Assembly: GCA_036379955.1 (NCBI GenBank)
Contig: DASVFR010000026.1
Span: 1-14,093 of the forward strand
Direction: 5' to 3'
From: VRUE01 sp036379955
GTDB lineage: Bacteria > Actinomycetota > Thermoleophilia > Solirubrobacterales > 70-9
Length of the DNA stretch: 14,093 nucleotides
This document shows, in pieces, positions 1-6,270 of the stretch. The notes under the pieces were generated by a model. The model was not told where the DNA came from and ran no database searches. It saw only the letters and a list, made by a program, of their open reading frames with translations. A program made the translations under genes and the position numbers. Numbering within the stretch: the first letter of the stretch is position 1; each line of letters begins with the position of its first letter.

Positions 1-871
1 GGGACTCGAGCCGCAGGCGCTTCTCGGCGCTCGGCTCCTTGGCCACGACGAGCACGTCGAGCTCGCCGCCGAGGCGCTGGGCCGACCGCCACGCGCGCCG
101 GACGACCCGCTCGTCGCGCTCGTCGAGCGAGACGAAGGCCAGCAGCCGCTCGGCGATCGGCGGCTCGTCGACCCGCCGGTCCTCGACGGTCTCCGCGAGC
201 TGGCGCAGCGCGACCTCGCGCAGCGAGCGCAGGTTCTCCAGGCGGAAGAAGCCGTTGAGCGCGGGCGCGATCCGCGCCTGCGGATAGACCTTGCCGGCCT
301 GCAGGCGCGCGATCAGGTCCTCCGGCGGCAGGTCCACGAGCACGATCTCGTCGGCGCGCCCGAGCTCGTCGTCGGGCACCGTCTCGCGAACGCGCACGCC
401 GGTCAGCTCGGCCACGACGTCGTTGAGCGACTCGAGGTGCTGCACATTGACGGTCGAGAAGACGTCGATCCCGGCGGCGAGCACGTCGCGCACGTCCTCG
501 TAGCGCTTGCCGTGCCCGGCCCCGGGCGCGTTGGTGTGGGCCAGCTCGTCGATCAGGGCCAGCGCCGGCGCCCGCGCCAGCAGCGCCGCCAGGTCCATCT
601 CCTCCAGCTCGGTGTCGCGGTAGGCGACCCTTCGGCGCGGCACCGTCTCCAGCCCCTCGGCCAGGGCCGAGGTCTCGGGGCGCCTGTGGGGCTCCATGTA
701 GCCGATCGCGACGTCGCGGCCGGCGTCCTGCTCGGCGTGGCCTTCCTGCAGCATCCGGTAGGTCTTGCCGACCCCGGCCGCCATCCCGATGAAGACCTTG
801 AGCCGGCCCCGGGGAGCCGGCTGAACGGTTGACCCACCTATACGGGGGTCAATCGTGCAGTCGTCGCCCAT
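1..871 (-). CDS. kdpD: KdpD N-terminal sensor protein (KdpD + Usp domains), partial at left edge
   Basis: Encodes 290 visible residues of the cytoplasmic sensory half of KdpD, the potassium-responsive sensor; the 3' end lies outside the window. The KdpD domain occupies about residues 21-230. It has a Walker A motif GMAAGVGKT (29-37), the family signature around GYMEPHRRPET (57-67), a Walker B-like LALIDELAHTNAPG (104-117) and DVFSTVNVQHLESLND (136-151). A universal-stress-protein (Usp) domain begins near residue 243 (LLAFVSLDERDERVVRRAWR). The ATG at 869-871 is the only start that keeps the Walker A region. It follows a GGGAG ribosome binding site and lies 4 bases after the kdpB stop. Residues 5-17 are encoded by palindrome E1. 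The membrane and kinase half is encoded separately at 6271-7422, so this is probably a stand-alone N-terminal KdpD. A full second KdpD continuing off the edge cannot be excluded. Confidence 0.9.
   Translation of the reverse strand, partial: MGDDCTIDPRIGGSTVQPAPRGRLKVFIGMAAGVGKTYRMLQEGHAEQDAGRDVAIGYMEPHRRPETSALAEGLETVPRRRVAYRDTELEEMDLAALLARAPALALIDELAHTNAPGAGHGKRYEDVRDVLAAGIDVFSTVNVQHLESLNDVVAELTGVRVRETVPDDELGRADEIVLVDLPPEDLIARLQAGKVYPQARIAPALNGFFRLENLRSLREVALRQLAETVEDRRVDEPPIAERLLAFVSLDERDERVVRRAWRSAQRLGGELDVLVVAKEPSAEKRLRLES
821..860. repeat. Palindrome E1 (CTGAACG type), inside the kdpD-N reading frame
   Basis: Arms CTGAACGGTTGACCC (821-835) and GGGTCAATCGTGCAG (846-860) pair at all but two positions around the loop ACCTATACGG. 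The 40 bases differ from E6 (8472-8511) at three positions. The element lies just inside the 5' end of the kdpD-N coding region and encodes about residues 5-17 in frame. No run of T follows it on either strand. Confidence 0.85.
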
Positions 872-875
872 GACT

Positions 876-2951
876 TCATGCTCCCAGCAGGTTGTGGACG
901 ACGAGGTCGATCAGCTTGATCCCGACGAAGGGGACGATCAGGCCGCCGAGGCCGTAGATCAGCATGTTGCGGCGCAGCAGCGCCGTCGCCCCGATCGGCC
1001 GGTAGCGCACGCCGCGCAGCGCCAGCGGCACCAGCAGCGGGATGACCAGCGCGTTGAAGACGATCGCCGAGAGGATCGCCGAGAGCGGCGTCCCCAGCGA
1101 CATCACGTTCAGCGCGCCGAGCGGCCCCCGTTCGCCGGGGTGGGCGGCGTAGGTGAAGGCGAAGATCGCCGGCAGGATCGCGAAGTACTTGGCGACGTCG
1201 TTGGCGATCGAGAACGTGGTCAGCGCCCCGCGCGTGATCAGCAGCTGCTTGCCGATCTCCACGATCTCGATCAGCTTCGTGGGGTTGGAGTCGAGGTCGA
1301 CCATGTTGCCGGCCTCGCGGGCGGCCTGGGTGCCGGTGTTCATCGCCACGCCGACGTCGGACTGGGCCAGCGCCGGCGCGTCGTTCGTGCCGTCGCCGGC
1401 CATCGCCACCATCCGCCCTTCGGCCTGGTGGGTCTTGATCAGCTCCAGCTTCTGCTCGGGCGTCGCTTCGGGCAGGAAGTCGTCGACCCCGGACTCCTCG
1501 GCGATCTTCGCCGCCGTCAGCCGGTTGTCGCCGGTCACCATCACGGTCGAGATCCCCATCCGGCGCAGCTCGTCGAAGCGGGCCTGCATCCCCTCCTTGA
1601 CGATGTCCTTGAGGTAGACGACGCCGAGCACGTGGTTGTCGCGGCAGACGGCGAGCGGGGTCCCGCCCTCGCGGCCGATCGCGTCGAGCTGGTCGCGCAG
1701 CTCCCCCGGCGGCCGCCCGCCCTGCTCTTCGACGAAGGCGACGATCGCGTCGCCGGCGCCCTTGCGGTACTGGTTGCCGTTGACGTCGACGCCGCTCATC
1801 CGGGTTTCGGCGGAGAAGGGGACGAAGTGGGCCTCGTGCGAGCGCAGCTGGCGCTCGCGAATCCCGTATTCCTTGGCGAGGACGACGATCGAGCGGCCCT
1901 CCGGAGTCTCGTCGGCGAGCGAGGAGAGCTGCGCCGCCTCGGCCAGCTCGGACTCGGCGATCCCCGGCATCGGGACGAACCGGGTCGCCTCGCGGTTGCC
2001 GAGGGTGATCGTGCCGGTCTTGTCGAGCAGCAGCACGTCGACGTCGCCGGAGGCCTCGACCGAGCGGCCCGAGAGGGCGAGCACGTTGTGGCGGACGAGG
2101 CGGTCCATGCCGGCGATGCCGATCGCCGAGAGCAGGGCGCCGATCGTGGTCGGGATCAGCGCGACGAGCAGGGCGATCAGGGTGACGAGCGAGGCGTCGG
2201 TGCCGGCGAAATCCGCGAACGGCCGCAGCGTCGCCACCACCACGAGGAAGATCAGGGTCAGCCCGACGAGCAGGATGTTGAGCGCGATCTCGTTCGGGGT
2301 CTTGCGCCGCTCGGCGCCCTCGACCAGGGAGATCATCTTGTCGAGGAAGCTCTCGCCGGGCTCCTGGACGATCTCGACGACGATCCGGTCGGAGAGCACG
2401 CGGGTGCCGCCGGTGACGGCGCTGCGATCGCCGCCCGACTCGCGCACGACCGGGGCCGACTCGCCGGTGATCGCCGACTCGTCGACCGAGGCGATCCCCT
2501 CGATCACGGTGCCGTCGCCGGGGATCGTCTCGCCGGCCTCGACCACGACGACGTCGCCGCGGCGCAGCTCCGAGGCGGGCCTCTCGCCGCCATCTATTAG
2601 TCGGGCGACGGTCTCGGTCCGCATCGCGCGCAGCGCGTCGGCCTGCGCCTTGCCGCGCCCCTCGGCCAGCGCCTCGGCGAAGTTGGCGAAGACCACCGTC
2701 AGCCAGAGCCAGACGCCGATCGAGAACGAGAACCAGGCCGGGTCGTCGCCGCCGCCCAGCGGCGAGGAGCCGAAGACCTGGACCAGCCAGCCGAAGGTGG
2801 CGATCGTGGCGCCGACCTCGACCACGAACATGACCGGGTTGCGGAACTGGTGGCGCGGGTCGAGCTTGGCCAGCGAGTCGAGCGCCGCCCGCGCCATGAT
2901 CGCGCGGTCGAACAGCGAGCGGGGCTCGTTGCGAAGGGGTTCGCCGGTCAT
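876..2951 (-). CDS. kdpB: Potassium-transporting P-type ATPase, catalytic subunit KdpB
   Basis: The 691-residue ATP-hydrolysing subunit of the high-affinity KdpFABC potassium pump, in the cytoplasmic membrane. Visible P-type ATPase motifs are TGES (162-165, actuator domain; its Ser corresponds to the Ser of E. coli KdpB that is known to be phosphorylated inhibitorily), DKTGT with the phosphorylated Asp at 310, KGAG (398-401, nucleotide-binding domain), MVTGDN (471-476) and GDGTNDAP (519-526). Several membrane segments are clear, for example near residues 41-60, 223-243, 254-280 and 600 onward. Length matches the family. The ATG overlaps the kdpC stop as ATGA and has a strong ribosome binding site AGGGAGG at 2959-2965 with 7-base spacing. 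That site directly abuts palindrome E2. The gene lies after kdpC, not between kdpA and kdpC as in the canonical order. Confidence 0.98.
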   Translation of the reverse strand: MTGEPLRNEPRSLFDRAIMARAALDSLAKLDPRHQFRNPVMFVVEVGATIATFGWLVQVFGSSPLGGGDDPAWFSFSIGVWLWLTVVFANFAEALAEGRGKAQADALRAMRTETVARLIDGGERPASELRRGDVVVVEAGETIPGDGTVIEGIASVDESAITGESAPVVRESGGDRSAVTGGTRVLSDRIVVEIVQEPGESFLDKMISLVEGAERRKTPNEIALNILLVGLTLIFLVVVATLRPFADFAGTDASLVTLIALLVALIPTTIGALLSAIGIAGMDRLVRHNVLALSGRSVEASGDVDVLLLDKTGTITLGNREATRFVPMPGIAESELAEAAQLSSLADETPEGRSIVVLAKEYGIRERQLRSHEAHFVPFSAETRMSGVDVNGNQYRKGAGDAIVAFVEEQGGRPPGELRDQLDAIGREGGTPLAVCRDNHVLGVVYLKDIVKEGMQARFDELRRMGISTVMVTGDNRLTAAKIAEESGVDDFLPEATPEQKLELIKTHQAEGRMVAMAGDGTNDAPALAQSDVGVAMNTGTQAAREAGNMVDLDSNPTKLIEIVEIGKQLLITRGALTTFSIANDVAKYFAILPAIFAFTYAAHPGERGPLGALNVMSLGTPLSAILSAIVFNALVIPLLVPLALRGVRYRPIGATALLRRNMLIYGLGGLIVPFVGIKLIDLVVHNLLGA

Positions 2952-3601
2952 CGAGCCGCCTCCCTGCCGACGGGCCTGAAACGTGTCGATATGTCACGTT
3001 TCAGGCCCGTCGGCCCCATTTTGTCGAGGGCGAGGTTGAGCTCCAGGACGTTGACTCCGGGCTCCCCGAAGAGGCCGAGGAAGCGGCCTTCGGTGTTGTC
3101 GTCGACCAGACCGAGGACCGTGTTCAGCGGCAGGCCGCGCACCGCCGCCACTCGATGGGCCTGGATCCGCGCGTTGGCTTCGGAGATCTGGGGGTCGACG
3201 CCGGAGGCGGAGGTGCTGACCGCGTCGACCGGGACGTCGGCCGCGGTCAGGCCCGGGTCGTAGCGGCGCTCCCGCTTCAGGTAGGCGGTGAGCTCGCCTT
3301 CCATCTGTTCGGACAGTTCGCGGTTGTTCGGGCCAAGGTTGTTGAAGTAGGTGACGTCGGCGCTGTATTCGGTCGCCGAGGGGCGTCCCTGGAAGTAGCG
3401 CTGCAGGCCGCGGAAGTCCTGCCCGATCAGCTTCGAGCCGACGACCCTGCCGTCGACTTCGATCTCGCTGCCGTTGGCGGCGTTCGGGAACAGCACCTGC
3501 GCGACGCCGGTGGTGACCAGCGGGTAGGCGACGCCCAGCACCAGCGTCAGCGCGACGATGGCGATCAGGGAGGTGGTGAGGTCCTTGCGCAGCGAGCTCA
3601 T
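2948..3601 (-). CDS. kdpC: Potassium-transporting ATPase subunit KdpC, with palindrome-encoded C-terminal tail
   Basis: The 217-residue single-span subunit of the Kdp pump. A membrane helix lies at about residues 9-31. The periplasmic KdpC domain follows, with the family features GQDF (60-63), YFQGRPSA (69-76), NNLGP (87-91), ASGVDPQISEANARIQAHRVA (132-152) and the terminal VNVLELNLALD (183-193). The conserved domain ends near residue 194. The last 23 residues include 16 (197-212) encoded by palindrome E2, so they are probably an addition. The start ATG lies one base after the kdpA stop and has no strong ribosome binding site, which suggests translational coupling. The stop overlaps the kdpB start. 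The position between kdpA and kdpB is unusual. Confidence 0.96.
   Translation of the reverse strand: MSSLRKDLTTSLIAIVALTLVLGVAYPLVTTGVAQVLFPNAANGSEIEVDGRVVGSKLIGQDFRGLQRYFQGRPSATEYSADVTYFNNLGPNNRELSEQMEGELTAYLKRERRYDPGLTAADVPVDAVSTSASGVDPQISEANARIQAHRVAAVRGLPLNTVLGLVDDNTEGRFLGLFGEPGVNVLELNLALDKMGPTGLKRDISTRFRPVGREAAR
2966..3014. repeat. Palindrome E2, perfect 20-bp arms, inside the kdpC 3' end
   Basis: Perfect inverted repeat. The arm at 2966-2985 (beginning GCCGACGGGCCTGAAACG) is the exact reverse complement of 2995-3014, around the 9-base loop TCGATATGT. It is translated in frame as KdpC residues 197-212. Its base touches the kdpB ribosome binding site (2959-2965). The stem sequence is unique in this window, but the loop resembles those of the other palindromes. 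Confidence 0.92.
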
Positions 3602-3602
3602 C

Positions 3603-5357
3603 TCAGAACAGTTGGTCGGTCAGTCCTTGCACGACGGGACCAAGCAGGAGGGCGGGGAAGAAGGTGAGGGCGGCGACGATCACGATCACGCCGATCAGCA
3701 GGACGACGAAGGTGGGGGAGTCGGAGCGGAAGGTGCCGGCGCCGAACGGGGCGACCCGCTTGGCGGCCAGCGAGCCGGCGGCGGCGAGGGCGGCGATCAT
3801 CGGCAGGAAGCGGGCAAAGAGCATCGTCACCCCGCCGAGCAGGTTGGCGAAGCTGAACGCTTCCGCGCCGACGTTGCCCGGGGCGTGCGGTTGCAGGAAG
3901 CCGGTGTAGCCGGCGAAGGCGGAGCCGTTGTTGTTGGCCTGCGACATGTAGGCGTAGAGGGACTCCGAGAAGCCCTGCGGCCCGGGGTTGTAGATCGACT
4001 GGGTGCCGTCGGGGCCGGCCACCGCCCAGGCGGTCGCGATCAGCACCAGCAGCGGCGTCACCAGCACGCCGACGAGGACCAGCTTCACCTCGTGCGCCTC
4101 GATCTTCTTGCCGAGGAACTCCGGCGTGCGCCCCACCATCAGGCCGGCGATGAAGACGGTGAGCAGGACGAGCAGCAGCATGTAGTAGAGGCCCGAGCCG
4201 ACCCCGCCGAAGATCACCTCGCCGGTCGAGAGGTTGGCGGTAGGGACCAGGCCGCCGATCCCGGTCAGCGAGTCGAACGCCGCGTTGACGGCGCCGCAGG
4301 AGGTGACCGTGGTGACCGCGGTCCACAGCGAGGACCCGGCGATCCCGAAGCGCTGCTCCTTGCCCTCCATGTTGCCGCCGGTCGAGCCGTCGAAGGCGTG
4401 GGTGAGGACGCCGGCGTGGTGCTGGGCCGGAGAGCCGTGTTGCTCGGCCGCGTAGACGACGCCGACGGCGATGACGAACATCAACGTCATCGCGACGTAG
4501 AGCGCCCAACCCTGGCGGCGGTTGCCGACCATGCGGCCAAAGGTGTAGGTGAGGGAGGCCGGGATGACCAGGATCAGCAGCAGCTCGAGGAAGTTCGTCA
4601 GCCCGTTGGCGTTCTCGAACGGATGAGCGCTGTTGACGTTGAAGAAGCCGCCGCCGTTGGTGCCGAGCTCCTTGATCGCCTCCTGCGAGGCGACCGGGCC
4701 GAGCGCCAGCGACTGGGTATCGCCCGCGATCGTGTGGACGATCTGCGTGCCGTCGAGCGTTTGGATCACTCCCTGCGAGACCAAGACGAGTGCCGCGGCG
4801 GTAGAGATTGGCAGCAGGACGTAGAGCGAGATGCGGGTCAGGTCGGCCCAGAAGTTGCCCAACGAGATGGCGCTGCGCGCGGCGAAGCCGCGGATCACCG
4901 CGGCCAGCACGGCGATGCCGACCGCCGCGGAGACGAAGTTCTGCACCGTCAGCCCGGCCATCTGGGCGAAGTAGGTGAGCGTGGATTCGCCACCGTAGTA
5001 CTGCCAGTTGGTGTTGGTGACGAAGGAGGAGGTGGTGTTGAAGCTGAGGTTCCAGGGGCCGGAGTGAAAGCCCTCGGGGTTGAACGGCTGGATGCCCTGG
5101 GTGCGCAGGATCAGATAGAGCGCCAGCCAGCCGAGCAGGCTGAAGACGACCACCGAGCGGGCGTAGGCCTTCCAGTCCTGCCCCTCCTCGGGTCGCACGC
5201 GCAGCACCCTGTAGGCGAGGCGCTCGATTGGCCCGACGACGGGAGAGAGGAAGACGCGCTCGCCCTGGAAGACCCTGGCGATGTAGCCGCCGATCGGCGG
5301 CACCAGGGCGGTGAGCACGACCAGGAAGACGACGATCTGCGCCCAGCCCTGAACCAT
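3603..5357 (-). CDS. kdpA: Potassium-transporting ATPase potassium-binding subunit KdpA
   Basis: The 584-residue channel-like subunit of KdpFABC that selects and binds potassium. All four selectivity-filter loops are recognisable: VTNTNWQYYGGE (113-124), LGTNGGGFFNVNSAHPFEN (231-249), VTSCGAVNAAFDSLTGIGG (351-369) and NNNGSAFAGYTG (475-486). Also present are the family stretch GRTPEFLGKKIE (409-420) and about ten hydrophobic segments. Length is normal for the family. The ATG shares one base with the kdpF stop (TGATG), and the stop lies one base before the kdpC start, so translation is tightly coupled in the operon. Confidence 0.98.
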   Translation of the reverse strand: MVQGWAQIVVFLVVLTALVPPIGGYIARVFQGERVFLSPVVGPIERLAYRVLRVRPEEGQDWKAYARSVVVFSLLGWLALYLILRTQGIQPFNPEGFHSGPWNLSFNTTSSFVTNTNWQYYGGESTLTYFAQMAGLTVQNFVSAAVGIAVLAAVIRGFAARSAISLGNFWADLTRISLYVLLPISTAAALVLVSQGVIQTLDGTQIVHTIAGDTQSLALGPVASQEAIKELGTNGGGFFNVNSAHPFENANGLTNFLELLLILVIPASLTYTFGRMVGNRRQGWALYVAMTLMFVIAVGVVYAAEQHGSPAQHHAGVLTHAFDGSTGGNMEGKEQRFGIAGSSLWTAVTTVTSCGAVNAAFDSLTGIGGLVPTANLSTGEVIFGGVGSGLYYMLLLVLLTVFIAGLMVGRTPEFLGKKIEAHEVKLVLVGVLVTPLLVLIATAWAVAGPDGTQSIYNPGPQGFSESLYAYMSQANNNGSAFAGYTGFLQPHAPGNVGAEAFSFANLLGGVTMLFARFLPMIAALAAAGSLAAKRVAPFGAGTFRSDSPTFVVLLIGVIVIVAALTFFPALLLGPVVQGLTDQLF

Positions 5358-5437
5358 CAGACGCGATCCAGCGCGCCGATCGCGGCGTAGATCAGCCCGA
5401 AGGCGACCAGGACAAGGACGATGGAGACGAGATCCAC
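5357..5437 (-). CDS. kdpF: Small Kdp subunit KdpF
   Basis: A 26-codon frame starting with GTG. After the start it reads DLVSIVLVLVAFGLIYAAIG, then a short tail ALDRV. This is a single hydrophobic helix of the size, composition and position expected of KdpF, the small lipid-like stabilising subunit of the pump. Its TGA overlaps the kdpA ATG by one base, the usual coupling in kdp operons. A GAAGG lies just upstream of the GTG with very short spacing, so initiation may be weak. No ATG is available in frame. Confidence 0.88.
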   Translation of the reverse strand: MDLVSIVLVLVAFGLIYAAIGALDRV

Positions 5438-5466
5438 GCCTTCGATCTTGCGCCGAACCCCGTCAA

Positions 5467-5487
5467 GGCCGCATCAAGGAAGCGGCC
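5467..5487 (-). other. Small GC-rich hairpin in the kdpE-kdpF spacer
   Basis: GGCCGC (5467-5472) and GCGGCC (5482-5487) can form a 6-bp stem with a 9-base loop. The hairpin lies downstream of the candidate promoter and would fall in the kdpF leader. There is no T-run, so a terminator role is not supported. It is unlike palindromes E1-E8. Confidence 0.3.
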
Positions 5488-5490
5488 CTC

Positions 5491-5521
5491 CGTATACAGA
5501 TTTCGTAAAGGTCCGGGTCAG
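5491..5521 (-). promoter_or_regulatory. Candidate promoter or KdpE-responsive region for kdpFACB
   Basis: The 80-base gap between kdpE and kdpF contains an AT-richer patch that is unusual in this window. On the minus strand it reads CTGACC, then CCTTTACGAAATCTG, then TATACG. TATACG (5491-5496) resembles a -10 element. CTGACC or TGACCC is a poor -35, spaced 18-19 bases. The TTTACG matches one half of the E. coli KdpE-box type sequence only loosely. The placement is what an inducible kdpF promoter would need; the identification is tentative. Confidence 0.3.
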
Positions 5522-6198
5522 CCCGCGAAGCGGTAGCCGACGCCGGGGTCCGTCTGGATGTAGCGGGGGCCGTCGGCGGGCTCGATCTTGCCCCGCAGGT
5601 TGGCAACGTGGGCGCGCAGGACCTGGATGTCGTCGGCGTACTCGAGCCCCCAGACCTCGACCAGGAGCGTCCGGTGGGTCATCAGCCGGCCGCGGTTGAG
5701 CGCCAGGGTGCGCAGTAGCTCGAACTCGGTCGGGGTGAGGTGGACGCGCTCGCCGTCGCGGCGCACGGCGCGGGCGACGAGGTCGACCTCGAGCCCGTCG
5801 GCGACGATCGTCGGCTCGCCGGCCTCGGGCCGGGCGCGGCGCAGCACCGCCTCCAGCCGCGCGACCAGCTCGGGCGGGCCGAAGGGCTTGGTCACGTAGT
5901 CGTCGGCGCCGGCGGCGAGGGCGCGTACCTTGGCCTCCTCCTCGCCGACGGCGGAGAGGACGACGATCGGCATCTCGCTCCACTCGCGCAGCCGTTCGGT
6001 CACCTCGACGCCGTCGATGTCGGGCAGCATCAGGTCGACGATCGCCGCGGCGGGCGGCCGCACGGCGGCGAGGTCGAGCGCCTCCTCGCCGCTGGCGGCC
6101 GGCACCGCCTCGTAGCCGGCCTCGCGCAGGATCACGCGCAGGGCGCGCACGATCTGCGGCTCGTCGTCGCAGACGAGAACTCGAACCGGCTCACTCAT
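5518..6198 (-). CDS. kdpE: Response regulator KdpE (OmpR family)
   Basis: A 226-residue DNA-binding response regulator expected to activate the kdpFACB genes when phosphorylated by the KdpD kinase. The receiver domain spans about residues 5-118, with acidic pocket D11/D12, phospho-acceptor D55 (VDLMLPD), S82 and K104 (TKPF). The C-terminal winged-helix domain shows HLTPTEFELLRTLALNRGRLMTHRTLL and ends in VGYRFAG. The ATG at 6196-6198 follows a purine-rich GGAAGGGG whose first bases belong to the outer arm of palindrome E3. The same ATG overlaps the stop of a 21-codon frame covering E3. An 80-base gap separates it from kdpF. Confidence 0.96.
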   Translation of the reverse strand: MSEPVRVLVCDDEPQIVRALRVILREAGYEAVPAASGEEALDLAAVRPPAAAIVDLMLPDIDGVEVTERLREWSEMPIVVLSAVGEEEAKVRALAAGADDYVTKPFGPPELVARLEAVLRRARPEAGEPTIVADGLEVDLVARAVRRDGERVHLTPTEFELLRTLALNRGRLMTHRTLLVEVWGLEYADDIQVLRAHVANLRGKIEPADGPRYIQTDPGVGYRFAG

Positions 6199-6260
6199 AC
6201 CCGCCCCTTCCGGTGCGCTTTATGTGGATATAGACCGTAAAAGGCGCACCGGAAGCTCAT
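6195..6260 (-). CDS. Putative 21-residue leader peptide spanning palindrome E3
   Basis: After the kinase stop comes AAGGAG, four bases, then an ATG opening a 21-codon frame. The frame crosses palindrome E3 and ends in a TGA that overlaps the kdpE ATG (ATGA). The peptide starts MSFRCAFYG and ends AHRKGRV, and is basic. The good ribosome binding site and the overlap fit a coupling peptide that carries ribosomes through the hairpin into kdpE. The same reading phase is also open through the sister palindromes E5 and E8, so openness by itself is weak evidence for function. No homology is recognised. Confidence 0.4.
   Translation of the reverse strand: MSFRCAFYGLYPHKAHRKGRV
6207..6255. repeat. Palindrome E3 (TTCCGGTGCGC type), kinase-kdpE junction
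   Basis: The arm CTTCCGGTGCGC (6207-6218) pairs perfectly with GCGCACCGGAAG (6244-6255). The inner part (TTTATG against TAAAAG) pairs imperfectly. On the minus strand the loop region reads GGTCTATATCC. Its 47-bp core matches E5 (7651-7697) and E8 (12829-12875) in arm sequence and length. It begins 15 bases after the kinase stop and ends in the kdpE ribosome binding site. Confidence 0.9.
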
Positions 6261-6270
6261 CGGGCTCCTT

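Noticed and set aside
553..837. Minus-strand frame starting at 837 as the kdpD start
   Set aside because: It is in another frame; the true KdpD frame, with Walker A GMAAGVGKT, starts at the ATG at 871.
855..2600. Long plus-strand open frame opposite kdpB (581 codons), and the alternative minus-strand frame at 838-2997
   Set aside because: Products are extremely rich in Arg, Asp, Gly and His with no recognisable domain. They are antisense or out-of-frame shadows of kdpB, caused by the high GC content.
3558..5390. Long plus-strand open frame opposite kdpA (610 codons)
   Set aside because: Low-complexity composition and complete overlap with a clear kdpA; a GC shadow.
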